Shown here piece by piece: positions 26,233 to 35,266 of a stretch of DNA of 46,668 nucleotides (positions are counted from its first letter, which is position 1; every line of letters begins with the position of its first letter). The notes beneath the pieces were generated by a model. The model was not told the DNA's origin. It searched no databases and saw only the letters and a list, made by a program, of their open reading frames with translations. The position numbers and the translations under genes are program-made. The stretch spans positions 1 to 46,668 of the forward strand of contig JAPLTN010000101.1 in the NCBI GenBank assembly GCA_026398135.1, read 5' to 3'. This stretch comes from Verrucomicrobiota bacterium. Lineage in GTDB: Bacteria; Verrucomicrobiota; Verrucomicrobiia; Opitutales; Opitutaceae.

Positions 26233-28329
26233 AACAAACGGTTGGAAAACCTCGGCGCGGTTTACGCGGTTGAAGCGGACTTGGCGCGGCTGCGGCAGGC
26301 AGGCGAGGAATTGGCGTCCGTAGGGTTTTTGCACGATGCGGGAATCGAGAATCGTGATCACGCCCCGGTCGCGCTGGCTGCGGATGAGGCGGCCGATGCC
26401 TTGGCGGAAAGTCATGAGCGCCTCAGGCAGAGTGAGTTCGTTGAAGGGGCTGCCACCGCGCGCCTCGATGTGCTCGGTGCGCGCTTCCAGCACGGGATGG
26501 GTGGGCACCTGGAAGGGAAGGCGGGTGATGATGACTTGCGAGAGGGCGTCGCCGGGCACGTCGATGCCGGTCCAGAAGGATTCGGTGCCGAAGAGCACGC
26601 CGTTGCCGGCTTCGCGGAGCAGGCGGGCGAGCTCGGTGCGGTTGGCCCCCGGGCCTTGGAGAAAAAACGGGCGGTGCGCGCCGCGGTAGGTCGGTTCGAC
26701 CAGTTCGGCGACGCGCTGCATGTCGGCGTAACTGGTAAACAAAACCAGGGTGCCGCCGGTGGTGCGGCGGGTGCAGAAATCGATGTGGTCGGCGAGCACG
26801 TCGAGCGCGAGGCGGGCCTCGTCGCGGGTGGGCAGGGGCACGTCGGTGGCGAGGAAAACGCGCATGTTGCGCGCGTAGTCGAAGGGCGAGTGTTGCACCT
26901 CGGCGCGCACGCGGGGGCCTCCGATGCGGGTGAGGAAGGGCTTGAGGTCGTCGGCCACGGCGAGGGTGGCGCTGGTGAACACCACCGAGGTCTGGCGATC
27001 GAGCAGGGCGTGGCGCAGGTGGGGGGCGATGTCGATGGGGGCGGAGCGCAGGGCGACCACGGTCTGGCGTCGGCCGGTGCGTTCCAGCCAGTACACGTTG
27101 TCCTCGGGTTTTTCGAGGGCGAGGAAGCGTTGCACGCCGAGCTGGGCGGAACGGAGTTTTTGCACCTGTTCGAGCAGTTCCTCGCGTTCGCGGCCCTCGT
27201 CGAATTTGTCGGCGCGCAGGCGCACCGCCTTTTGCAGGGCGAGGAGCGGGCCATCGAGCCAGGATTCGGCGCAGTTTTCCTCGCGGATGCGCACGATGGA
27301 GCGCTGGGCGAGGTGGGTTTCCTGCAAGGCGGCGAAGAACTGGTGGGAGGCTTCGAGTGCGTCGGAGACGAGCTGGCGCTCGACCGGGTCGCCGAGTTTC
27401 TGGAGCAGGCCGCGCCGGGTCTTGGGGTTGTAGAGGTGGCGCAGCATGCGCTCGATGCCGTAGCTGGAGAGGCGCAAGCCGAAGTAGTCGGTGGCGACCT
27501 CGGGCACGGTGTGGGCCTCGTCGAGCACCACCAGATCGTCGGGGAAAAGCACGCCCTTTTCGGCCGAGCCGTTGCTGGTCGCGCCGCCGGCCGCGATCAA
27601 GGCGAAGAGCAGGGAGTGGTTGACGATGATGAGGTGGGCGGAGCGGATGCGGGCGCGGGCGCGTTGGTAATGGCAGCGCTCGGCGTCGCAGTATTTGCGG
27701 CCGCAGGCGGAGGAGTCGGCGTTGACCAGTTCCCAGACGTCGGGCGAGGGCGCGGGGGTGAGTTCATGGCGCAGGCCGGTCTGGGTGGTCTCGGCCCAGG
27801 TGGCGATGCGCTGGAGCTCGGCGTGCTCGGGGGTGGCGAAGAGTTCGTTTTTATCGCGCAGGGCGGTGGCGAGCCGGGTGGTGCAGAGGTAGTTGCCCTT
27901 GCCGACCAGGACGGCGGACTTGAACTCGGCGTAGGGCGCGGTGGCGGGGTCGGCCTTGAAAACGCGGCGGCAGAGCGGGATGTCCTTTTGGTCGAGCTGC
28001 TCCTGGAGCGCGATGGTGTGGGTGGAGACGATGAGCTGACGCTTGTGGTCGAAGGCGTGGATGATGCCGGGCAGCAGGTAGGCGAGGGATTTGCCCACGC
28101 CGGTGCCGGCCTCGAAAACCAGCGGGGTGTCGTGCACCACGGCGTCGGCCACGGCGGAGGCCATGCGGGCTTGCTGGGGGCGGTATTCGAGGCCGAGGGC
28201 GCGGTGGAGGATGCCGCCCTCGCCGAAGAGTTTGGCGGCGAGTTCGGGCGCGCGGGTGGGCGGCGGCGCGGGCGGAGCGTCGTCGGCGTCGGGCGAGCAG
28301 GAATCGTTTTCGTCGCGCAGACCGATCAT
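26230..28329 (-). CDS. DinG/XPD-like ATP-dependent DNA helicase
   Basis: 699-aa superfamily 2 helicase with an Fe-S domain. Walker A VFEAGTGVGKSLAYLLPG; likely cluster cysteines in NYLCTTRL, CGRKYC and the Cys of ERCHYQRAR; DEAH box LVVLDEAHTVPEVA. C-terminal motifs include GTLVLFTSYADMQRVAELV, FWTGIDVPGDAL and FRQGIGRLIRSQRDRGVI. It should unwind DNA 5'-3' and act on R-loops or damaged DNA. The start at 28329 is preferred to 28380. The last residues, VNRAEVFQPFV, are encoded by a dispersed repeat (26242-26267), and the stop lies inside the right arm of a MITE-like element. Confidence 0.9.
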   Translation of the reverse strand: MIGLRDENDSCSPDADDAPPAPPPTRAPELAAKLFGEGGILHRALGLEYRPQQARMASAVADAVVHDTPLVFEAGTGVGKSLAYLLPGIIHAFDHKRQLIVSTHTIALQEQLDQKDIPLCRRVFKADPATAPYAEFKSAVLVGKGNYLCTTRLATALRDKNELFATPEHAELQRIATWAETTQTGLRHELTPAPSPDVWELVNADSSACGRKYCDAERCHYQRARARIRSAHLIIVNHSLLFALIAAGGATSNGSAEKGVLFPDDLVVLDEAHTVPEVATDYFGLRLSSYGIERMLRHLYNPKTRRGLLQKLGDPVERQLVSDALEASHQFFAALQETHLAQRSIVRIREENCAESWLDGPLLALQKAVRLRADKFDEGREREELLEQVQKLRSAQLGVQRFLALEKPEDNVYWLERTGRRQTVVALRSAPIDIAPHLRHALLDRQTSVVFTSATLAVADDLKPFLTRIGGPRVRAEVQHSPFDYARNMRVFLATDVPLPTRDEARLALDVLADHIDFCTRRTTGGTLVLFTSYADMQRVAELVEPTYRGAHRPFFLQGPGANRTELARLLREAGNGVLFGTESFWTGIDVPGDALSQVIITRLPFQVPTHPVLEARTEHIEARGGSPFNELTLPEALMTFRQGIGRLIRSQRDRGVITILDSRIVQKPYGRQFLACLPQPRQVRFNRVNRAEVFQPFV
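26242..26267. repeat. Dispersed repeat forming the helicase C-terminus
   Basis: Shares its first 21 bases with 23789-23809. On the minus strand it encodes about the last ten residues of the helicase. Confidence 0.7.
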
Positions 28330-28497
28330 GGGAGGGGGAAAATGAAGGGCACGCGGGCCCTTATCCAAGAAGCAAAGCACGGCCGGGAGCGGGTAAGTCG
28401 GTTATTTGACGAAGGGTGCGGAAAGGGGGACGCGGCCATTACAGTTTAGGATGCATCCGAGGGTTGCCTTTATAAGATACGTCCAAAGCATGGAGGC

Positions 28498-28737
28498 ATG
28501 CAAAAGATACAGGTATTATTACCGGAGCCGGTCTTGAAGGATTTACGAGAGATCGCGGCGGCGGAGGATAGGCCCTTGAGCGAAGTGGTGCGGCGGGCGG
28601 CGGAGCAGATGGTGCGCACCTATCCGGCGGTGCGCAGAAAGGCGGTCGGGGTGGCGGTGCGCACGTTTGACGGCGGAGCGATGCTGGCGCGGGGGGCGGA
28701 TTTGCGTGCCTTGGCTTACGGGGAAGACGCGCCATGA
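28498..28737 (+). CDS. vapB: VapB-like ribbon-helix-helix antitoxin
   Basis: 79 aa. The N-terminal MQKIQVLLPEPVLKDLREIAA followed by RPLSEVVRRAAEQMV is a ribbon-helix-helix DNA-binding pattern. The C-terminal part (residues 45-79) would wrap the toxin. Its stop overlaps the PIN-domain toxin start by 4 bp. It likely neutralises the toxin and represses its own operon. The upstream TATAAGAT near 28470 is a possible -10 element. Confidence 0.82.
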   Translation: MQKIQVLLPEPVLKDLREIAAAEDRPLSEVVRRAAEQMVRTYPAVRRKAVGVAVRTFDGGAMLARGADLRALAYGEDAP

Positions 28738-29174
28738 AGAGCGGCGATACGAACCTGTTGTTGTATGCGATGAATCGCGGTTGTGCCGAACATGCCGCCG
28801 CCAAGGCATGGCTGGATGCGGCGCTGGCGGAGCCGCGTGAGTGGATGTTTGCCGACCAGGTGTTGTTTGAACTGTATCGGTTGCTGCGGCACCCGAAAGT
28901 CCTGGCAAGACCGCTGACGGCGGAGGCGGCGGTGGAACAAATCGCGTGGTTTCGCGAGGAGACTGGTTTCTTGCACTGCGGTTACGAGGAAGCGCGCTGG
29001 GCTGGCGTGCTGCAGGCGGTGAAATCACAAGGAGAACGCAGTGGCTTGCTGGTGCATGATGCGGTGCTGGCGGAAACGTTGCGCGCGCAGGGCGTCACCC
29101 GGTTTTACACGCGAAATGTGGCGGACTTTGAGGGGTTTCATTTTTTCGAGGTGGTGAATCCGCTGATAGCTTAG
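28734..29174 (+). CDS. vapC: VapC-like PIN-domain toxin
   Basis: 146 aa. PIN-domain acidic residues appear in order: Asp5 in SGDTNLLLYAMN, Glu in DQVLFELYRLL, Asp in LLVHDAVLAETL, and Asp in TRNVADFEGF. These endoribonucleases usually cut tRNA or rRNA when the antitoxin is degraded. Antitoxin-first order and the ATGA overlap are the standard vapBC layout. The C-terminus (FHFFEVVNPL) is typical of this subgroup. Confidence 0.88.
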   Translation: MKSGDTNLLLYAMNRGCAEHAAAKAWLDAALAEPREWMFADQVLFELYRLLRHPKVLARPLTAEAAVEQIAWFREETGFLHCGYEEARWAGVLQAVKSQGERSGLLVHDAVLAETLRAQGVTRFYTRNVADFEGFHFFEVVNPLIA

Positions 29175-29191
29175 CGTGCTGCTTAGCACGC
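29174..29191 (+). terminator. Small hairpin after vapC
   Basis: GCGTGCT, loop GCTT, AGCACGC starting at the vapC stop codon. No strong T-run follows, so it is a weak terminator candidate. Confidence 0.45.
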
Positions 29192-29237
29192 GGGCGGGGC
29201 TCGACGCGGGCGGGTGGGTTTTGCAGACTGGGCATTT

Positions 29238-31460
29238 ATGCAACCGAACTGGACCGAGACCTTGGCGGAGTTTTTGCGCAACGAGCCCGGCGTGGGCGCG
29301 GTGCGGCTCGATGCCAACACGCGCCGCGTGCAGGTGGCCACCCTGGGCAAAGTGGATGCCGAGGCGCTCAAGGCGCGTCTGCTGGAAACGCTGACCGCCA
29401 TTACGGGCGAACTTTCGGCGGAGGGCGCAAACGTGCCCAAAGGCTTTACCCTGACCCGCGAAGGCGGTTCGGTGCAGTTGAGCGGGCCGGGTTGCGAGAC
29501 GGCCCCCACGCTCTGGCGCTGGAAAGAATACGAGTGGCCCGAGGCCGGGGCCGATGAGGAGGAACACGAGGACGAAGACTGGCGCGAACTGGGAGCCTAT
29601 GCCGCCGCTTGCGGCGTGCTCGGTCTGGCGGGCTGGGGCGTGGAGCGGGCGGGCGCGGGGCCGGAATGGCTGGCCCCGGTGCTTTTCGGCGGTGCCTTGA
29701 TCGCCGGTGGCTGGGATGCGGCCATCGACTCGTGGGACAACCTGCGGCGGGCCAAGTTGGATATTCACTTTCTCATGCTGGCGGTCGCGCTCGGCGCGGT
29801 GGCCATCGGGGCGTGGAGCGAGGCGGTGTTGTTGTTGTTTCTGTTTTCTGCGTCCGGTGCGATGGAGGCCTACGCCAACGAACGCACCCATCGCGAGGTG
29901 GATGCGTTGCTCAAAACCGCGCCCAAACAGGCCACGGTGGTCGATTCCGATGGACGCGAACGCGTGGTATCGGTGGACGAAGTGGGCATCGGTAATCTGG
30001 TGCGGGTGAAGCCGGGCGAGGCCTTTTGCGCCGATGGCTTGGTCGAGGCGGGCGAGAGCGGGGCGGACGAATCCGCGCTCACCGGCGAATCCGTGCCGGT
30101 CGAGAAAGGCAAGGGCGACCAGGTGTTTAGCGGCACGATCAACTTGGGCGGCACGCTCGACTGGCGGGTGGTGCGCCTGCCCTCGGAGAGCACCCTGCAA
30201 AAAATCATCCGCCTGATCCACGGCGCGCAACGGCTGCGCGCGCCGAGCCAGCGCTTCACCGACAAATTCGGCACCGGCTACACCTACGCGGTGCTGGGAA
30301 TCAGCGCGGTGATGTTTCTGGTCTGGTGGCGCGGCTTCGGCCTGGAACCCTGGCGCGGCACGGCGGAGGCGCCCTCGGCGTTTTATCGCGCCATGACGCT
30401 GCTGGTGGTGATGAGCCCGTGCGCCCTGGTGTTGTCCATTCCGTCGGCGATTCTGGCGGCCATAGCCTGGGGAGCGCGGCGCGGAGTTTTGTTTCGCGGC
30501 GGCGCGGCCTTGGAAAAACTGGCCGAAGTCAGCGTCATTGCTTTGGACAAGACCGGCACGCTCACGACCGGCGAGCTGGTGGTGGAGACCTACGAGAGTT
30601 TCCCACCCGGACGGGAGCGCGAGGTCATGGAGCTGGCCTACGCGTTGGAGGCGCGCTCCGAGCACCCGCTGGCGCGCGCCATCGTGCATGATGCCCGGGC
30701 GCGCGGGGTGGCGGAGCGGGCGATGGATAATTTTGAATCCATGACCGGTCAGGGTGTGAAAGGCCGCCTGGGCGGGGCCACGGTCATGCTGGGTCGTCGC
30801 GAACTGTTGGAGAAAGGCCCGCTGAAGGACTGGGCGACCAAGCTGCCCAGCGCGGCGGCGGAGTTTGCCGAAGTGTGGGTGGTGGGGCCGGATTATCTGG
30901 GTCGCGTCTTGCTCAAGGATGCGATTCGCCGCGAATCGGCTCCGGTGCTGGCGCAATTGAAAGCCAAGGGGATCCGCACCGTGATGTTGACCGGCGACCG
31001 CCGGGCCACGGCGGACGCGGTGGCGGCGGAGCTCGGGCTGGATGAAGTCCGGGCGGGGTTGTCGCCGGCGCAGAAAGTGGAGGCGGTCACCGCGCTAAAA
31101 GACGGCGGAAAACGCAAAGTGGCGATGGTGGGCGACGGGGTGAACGACGCGCCGAGTCTGGCGGCGGCGGACGTGGCCATTGCGATGGGAGCGCGCGGCA
31201 GTGATGCGGCGCTGGAGCAGGCGGAGATCGTATTGATGAACGACCGGATTGAGAACGTGTTTTCGGCCTACGATCTGAGTCGAAGGGCGCGGGCGGTTAT
31301 CCGGCAGAATCTGGCGATAGCGCTCGGGGTGGTGGCGGTGATGGCCCTGGCGACGGTGCTGGGCCGGGTGCCGCTGGCGATCGGTGTGGCGGCGCACGAG
31401 GGCAGCACGGTGCTGGTGTGCCTGAATTCGCTGCGGCTGCTGTTTGCGCGAGGAAAGTGA
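29238..31460 (+). CDS. P1B-4-type heavy-metal-transporting ATPase
   Basis: 740 aa. The N-terminal fold (residues 1-65) looks like an HMA domain without CxxC. An acidic/His stretch follows (EADEEEHEDEDW-like, about 110-122). Core motifs: TGES in the actuator domain, MSPCALVLSIPSAILAA in the sixth helix, DKTGTLTTGEL with the phosphorylated Asp, SEHPLARAIV, and GDGVNDAPSLAAADVAIAMG. SPC in place of CPC, together with HEGSTVLVCLNSLRLL in the last helix, marks subgroup P1B-4, known for Co, Fe or related metal export. Start at 29238 fits. No metal regulator is adjacent. Confidence 0.9.
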   Translation: MQPNWTETLAEFLRNEPGVGAVRLDANTRRVQVATLGKVDAEALKARLLETLTAITGELSAEGANVPKGFTLTREGGSVQLSGPGCETAPTLWRWKEYEWPEAGADEEEHEDEDWRELGAYAAACGVLGLAGWGVERAGAGPEWLAPVLFGGALIAGGWDAAIDSWDNLRRAKLDIHFLMLAVALGAVAIGAWSEAVLLLFLFSASGAMEAYANERTHREVDALLKTAPKQATVVDSDGRERVVSVDEVGIGNLVRVKPGEAFCADGLVEAGESGADESALTGESVPVEKGKGDQVFSGTINLGGTLDWRVVRLPSESTLQKIIRLIHGAQRLRAPSQRFTDKFGTGYTYAVLGISAVMFLVWWRGFGLEPWRGTAEAPSAFYRAMTLLVVMSPCALVLSIPSAILAAIAWGARRGVLFRGGAALEKLAEVSVIALDKTGTLTTGELVVETYESFPPGREREVMELAYALEARSEHPLARAIVHDARARGVAERAMDNFESMTGQGVKGRLGGATVMLGRRELLEKGPLKDWATKLPSAAAEFAEVWVVGPDYLGRVLLKDAIRRESAPVLAQLKAKGIRTVMLTGDRRATADAVAAELGLDEVRAGLSPAQKVEAVTALKDGGKRKVAMVGDGVNDAPSLAAADVAIAMGARGSDAALEQAEIVLMNDRIENVFSAYDLSRRARAVIRQNLAIALGVVAVMALATVLGRVPLAIGVAAHEGSTVLVCLNSLRLLFARGK

Positions 31461-31559
31461 ACCAGGCGCGCCCTGGGTAAAAGAAGCGGCGAAAAATCGG
31501 CAAAAAAAGACCCTTGCGCTTTGTGTAACTGGCGCGCTTTTTTCCGGGTCCTGTTTTCC

Positions 31560-31683
<124 letters not shown>

Positions 31684-32102
31684 CGAAGTGAATGCAGCGC
31701 ATTCGAGGCGGGGATAGGGACGGCGCAGCGGCGCCGGGGTAAGACCCTGAGCGAAGCGAATCAATCCCCTCTATCCACCATTCGCCGAAGTCGAAAAGCT
31801 GTTCGACGCGGGCGAATTTGAACGCAGAGCATTCTGGAAAGTGATAAGAAATTACGGCGCACAAGGATATCGCAGCAGCTTTGGCTTAAAACCGCTGAGC
31901 TAGATTAATTTCACGTGTTTTGCCTGTTCTTCTCTTCGAAGCTTCTAAGAGGCTTCACAGATAAATCAGCTGTTTTAGTTCATTTTGAATTGAATGCACT
32001 CAGTGCATCTCTAGCCCTTTGATTACATTTTGTCTATTTCGTCGCCCGCTCCGCCACCACCTATCCTCCGCACTTAAGTGCCTTAGCCGTTTTAAATTAT
32101 CC
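31684..32102. other. Gene-free region at the left edge of the polysaccharide island
   Basis: It holds the imperfect tRNA-end duplicate (31763-31787), an open stub encoding EKLFDAGEFERRAFWKV and onward to a stop near 31902 (no identifiable family or start), the 19-bp dispersed motif at 31977-31995 and a 15-bp palindrome ATGCACT-c-AGTGCAT at 31994-32008 that could be an operator for the island genes. No convincing gene. Confidence 0.5.
31977..31995. repeat. 19-bp dispersed motif, copy 1
   Basis: AGTTCATTTTGAATTGAAT. Identical copies lie at 38057-38075 and 39704-39722. Confidence 0.75.
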
Positions 32103-33215
32103 ATGATCCGTGTCTTCGTTTCCGGTTGTTACGATATTGTCCACGCGGGACACGTGCAGTTTTTTCGCGAGGCGCGCGCCCTTGGTGACCATCTCACAGT
32201 CAGCTTCGCATCCACCGAAGTCCTCTGGTTTCACAAGCAGCGTCGCAGTTCCCTCCCTGACGAGCATAAACAAGCTCTAATTGCTGCCTTGGATCCTGTC
32301 GATGAAGTGGTTATCGGCACCGGCTTGGAGGAGGGGATTGATTTTCGGGCGGATTTCCTGCGTATCCGGCCCGATATTTTGGCGGTTACCGAAGATGATA
32401 AATACGCCCCGCTTAAACGCGCGCTTTGCGCCGAGGTCGGGGCGCGTTACCTCGTTCTGCCCAAAACGCCTCCCCAGTTTAAGCCAATATCTACCAGCGA
32501 AATAGTACGTTACATACGCGCCCCGGAGCAGGCTCCGCTGCGGGTGGATTTTGCCGGTGGCTGGCTCGATGTCCCCCGCCATGCCCAAGCAGGTGCCTAT
32601 GTGGTTAACTGCGCGATCTCGCCTACGGTTTCCTTGCGTTCCTGGCCCTACGAACGCAACGCCGGTCTCGGTGGCAGCGGGGCCTGGGCCCTGCTCAATG
32701 GCAAGGATGGCGTCCACTCCGAACTCGACCTCGGGGTGGGTTGGCAAGATCCCGCCATTATTGCCGAGACCGGGCTCTGTGTCTGGCACAGCGGCGACCG
32801 CCCTCGCCTGGAAGTAAAGGTGAACCCCGATTTCCTCTCCGGACGTCTCGCGTTGTATTGGACCGGCGTTTCCCACGATACCCCGGCGATCGTGCATCAA
32901 TCCCGTGATTACGCCGCCATCGCACGGGCCTCCACGACGGCCCGTGAAGCCGTTTGGGCGCGCAGCCTCGACGGTTTGGCCAACGCGGTTCGCCTCAGCT
33001 ATCAAGTGCAACTCGCCGAGGGCATGTCACCGCTCCCGGGAGATCTTCAGCACCCGCCGTCCGCACTCGGTGGGGTTACCCCGCTCGCGTATAAATACTG
33101 TGGCGGAGGGTTTGGCGGTTACGCGGTTTACCTCTGCGCTACGCCGGCGGAACGTGACGCATTATGTGCCCGTCCCGGTTTCCGCCCCGTCGAGCCTTAT
33201 CTGGACCGAAGCTGA
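32103..33215 (+). CDS. Bifunctional nucleotidyltransferase - GHMP kinase
   Basis: 370 aa. N-terminal domain (about 1-140) is a cytidylyltransferase-type nucleotidyltransferase: VSGCYDIVHAGHVQFFREA contains the HxGH motif and ISTSEIVRYIR is its second nucleotide-binding motif. The C-terminal domain (about 145-370) is GHMP-kinase-like: LRVDFAGGWLDVP, a glycine-rich phosphate loop NAGLGGSGAWALLNG and YKYCGGGFGGYAVYL. It probably phosphorylates a sugar and then activates it with a nucleotide. Compare HldE, which has a PfkB kinase first. It opens the island, 51 bp before rfbF. The sugar is unknown. Its GHMP part is shorter than usual. Confidence 0.78.
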   Translation: MIRVFVSGCYDIVHAGHVQFFREARALGDHLTVSFASTEVLWFHKQRRSSLPDEHKQALIAALDPVDEVVIGTGLEEGIDFRADFLRIRPDILAVTEDDKYAPLKRALCAEVGARYLVLPKTPPQFKPISTSEIVRYIRAPEQAPLRVDFAGGWLDVPRHAQAGAYVVNCAISPTVSLRSWPYERNAGLGGSGAWALLNGKDGVHSELDLGVGWQDPAIIAETGLCVWHSGDRPRLEVKVNPDFLSGRLALYWTGVSHDTPAIVHQSRDYAAIARASTTAREAVWARSLDGLANAVRLSYQVQLAEGMSPLPGDLQHPPSALGGVTPLAYKYCGGGFGGYAVYLCATPAERDALCARPGFRPVEPYLDRS

Positions 33216-33266
33216 GGGTTCACACTTAGCTAACCTAAAAATTCTTAATATAAAATTAATTCAATT

Positions 33267-34037
33267 ATGAAAGCAGTCATCCTTGCCGGCGGTCTGGGAA
33301 CTCGCATTAGCGAAGAGACCCACCTCAAACCCAAGCCCATGGTGGAGATCGGAGGGCGGCCCATTCTCTGGCATGTGCTCAAATGCTACTCGGCCCACGG
33401 CATCAACGATTTTATAATCTGTGCCGGTTATAAAGGGTACGTGATCAAAGAGTATTTTGCTAATTACTTCCTGCACATGTCGGACGTGACCTTTGATATG
33501 AAGGAAAACCGCATGGAAGTACATCAACGTCGCTCCGAGCCGTGGCGGATCACCATTGTGGACACCGGTGATAATACCATGACCGGCGGACGCCTCAAGC
33601 GCGTGCGCGAATACCTGGATAATGAAACCTTCTGCTTTACTTACGGCGATGGGGTGGGGGACGTAAATATCTCCGAGTCCATCGCCTTTCATAAACGCGA
33701 AGGCCGCCAAGCCACCCTCACCGGCGTTCAGCCTCCGGGCCGCTTCGGCGCTTTGGAAATTGATGGTCATCAAATAAAAAGCTTTCAGGAAAAACCCGAT
33801 GGCGACGGCAGCTGGATCAACGGTGGTTTTTTTGTATTAGAGCCCTCCGTCATCGATCTGGTCGAGGCGGACTCCACCATCTGGGAACGCAAGCCCTTGG
33901 AGGCCCTGGCCAAGTCCAATCAACTGAGCATTTATAAACACCACGGCTTCTGGCAGCCGATGGATACGCTGCGCGACAAACAACTCCTTGAGGAACTCTG
34001 GGCATCGGGCAAAGCTCCTTGGAAAACCTGGCAATAA
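33267..34037 (+). CDS. rfbF: Glucose-1-phosphate cytidylyltransferase
   Basis: 256 aa, standard length. It makes CDP-glucose from glucose-1-phosphate and CTP, the first step to CDP-3,6-dideoxyhexoses. The nucleotide-binding opening is [18 protein letters not shown], followed by [19 protein letters not shown]. Metal-binding TYGDGVGDV and the substrate motif [12 protein letters not shown] are conserved. rfbG follows after 9 bp. Codon use is like the host core. Confidence 0.95.
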   Translation: MKAVILAGGLGTRISEETHLKPKPMVEIGGRPILWHVLKCYSAHGINDFIICAGYKGYVIKEYFANYFLHMSDVTFDMKENRMEVHQRRSEPWRITIVDTGDNTMTGGRLKRVREYLDNETFCFTYGDGVGDVNISESIAFHKREGRQATLTGVQPPGRFGALEIDGHQIKSFQEKPDGDGSWINGGFFVLEPSVIDLVEADSTIWERKPLEALAKSNQLSIYKHHGFWQPMDTLRDKQLLEELWASGKAPWKTWQ

Positions 34038-34046
34038 TCTACCATC

Positions 34047-35189
34047 ATGGCTTTTGCAGACGTCTATCGCGGTAAACGTGTTTTGGTAACCGGTCACACC
34101 GGCTTTAAGGGTGCCTGGCTGTGCGAATGGCTGCTCAGCCTTGGTGCCGAGGTCACCGGATTCGCCCTCCCTCCGCCCACCACACCGTCGCTTTTTGAAC
34201 AGCTAAACCTCGCCCCTCGCTTGCGCCATATCGAAGGCGACGTCCGTGACCTTGCCGCCGTGCGCAGCGCTGTGGAACAGGCCAAACCAGACTTCGTTTT
34301 TCACCTCGCCGCCCAGCCTCTCGTCCGCCTTTCCTACGATCAACCGGTGGAGACCTACGCCGTTAACATCATGGGCACGGTCAACGTCTTGGAAGCTGTC
34401 CGCCTCGCCGCGCGCCCCTGCGTGGTCGTCTCCATAACCACCGACAAGTGCTACGAAAATAAGGAATGGGTGCACAGCTACCGCGAAGAAGACCCCATGG
34501 GTGGTTACGACCCCTATAGTTCTTCCAAGGGCGCCGCTGAACTCGTGATCGCTTCCTATCGCCGATCCTATTTCTCGTCCCCCGATTCCCCTGTAAAACT
34601 CGCCTCCGCCCGTGCCGGCAACGTCATCGGCGGCGGCGATTGGGCCCTCGACCGCATTGTCCCCGACTGCATCCGTTCCCTCGCCCGTGGCGAAGCCATT
34701 CCGGTGCGCAATAAAATCGCCACCCGCCCCTGGCAACACGTGCTCGAACCCCTCTCCGGTTACCTCTGGCTGGGGGCCTGCCTATACAACCCTGCGCTCA
34801 CCCCCTACGGCTCCAAGCTCGCCAGCGCCTTCAACTTCGGCCCCGCCCTCGCCTCCAACCGCACCGTCGCCGAGCTTGTCCAGGAAATCCTCAAGCACTG
34901 GCCCGGCCAATGGCTGGATAAGAGCGACCCCCACGCCCTCCACGAAGCTAAACTCCTTAACCTCGCCACCGACAAGGCCCACCACTTCCTTGGTTGGGCT
35001 CCGGCTTGGAATTTCTCCGAAACCTTAAACCAAACCGTCGCCTGGTATCGTTTTGTCGCCAAAAACCAGTCCGACGTTCCCACATTAACCACAGGTCAAA
35101 TCCAAGCCTATTGTGCCGCCGCCAAGACCGCAGGCATTACGTGGGCAACGGCGGAAAAACGCGGAAATTTTGAAACGCTGAAACGCTAA
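34047..35189 (+). CDS. rfbG: CDP-glucose 4,6-dehydratase
   Basis: 380 aa. SDR Rossmann motif VLVTGHTGFKGAWL at residues about 12-25, and catalytic YDPYSSSKGAAEL (YxxxK). ITTDKCYENKEW is typical of CDP-glucose dehydratases. It converts CDP-glucose to CDP-4-keto-6-deoxyglucose. The final residues EKRGNFETLKR before the stop are encoded by a palindromic-repeat left arm (about 35154-35232), in the same reading phase as the insertions in rfbH. Confidence 0.93.
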   Translation: MAFADVYRGKRVLVTGHTGFKGAWLCEWLLSLGAEVTGFALPPPTTPSLFEQLNLAPRLRHIEGDVRDLAAVRSAVEQAKPDFVFHLAAQPLVRLSYDQPVETYAVNIMGTVNVLEAVRLAARPCVVVSITTDKCYENKEWVHSYREEDPMGGYDPYSSSKGAAELVIASYRRSYFSSPDSPVKLASARAGNVIGGGDWALDRIVPDCIRSLARGEAIPVRNKIATRPWQHVLEPLSGYLWLGACLYNPALTPYGSKLASAFNFGPALASNRTVAELVQEILKHWPGQWLDKSDPHALHEAKLLNLATDKAHHFLGWAPAWNFSETLNQTVAWYRFVAKNQSDVPTLTTGQIQAYCAAAKTAGITWATAEKRGNFETLKR

Positions 35190-35240
35190 AATGCTGAAAA
35201 CGCTGAAACGGTGGAATTTTGAAACGCTAAAATGCGGGAA
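35154..35240 (+). repeat. Palindromic repeat P1 (GAAA-rich left arm)
   Basis: Iterated cggaaa/tgctgaaa/cgctaaaa units beginning within the end of rfbG and continuing to about 35240. Together with the TTTC-rich arm at 35636-35805 it encloses the four-helix-bundle gene in inverted orientation. Confidence 0.8.
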
Positions 35241-35266
35241 AGCAGTTACTGGATAATAAAATACAA

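Noticed and set aside
26092-28449. 785-codon plus-strand open frame
   Set aside because: Antisense to the DinG-like helicase. Glycine/alanine-rich shadow of high-GC coding DNA with no domain, while the minus strand has clear helicase motifs.
29025-30956. 643-codon minus-strand open frame
   Set aside because: Antisense to the metal ATPase; no recognisable motif and biased composition.
31770-31905. Plus-strand stub FAEVEKLFDAGEFERRAFWKV
   Set aside because: No start codon or recognised family; it may be a gene fragment but the evidence is too thin to call.
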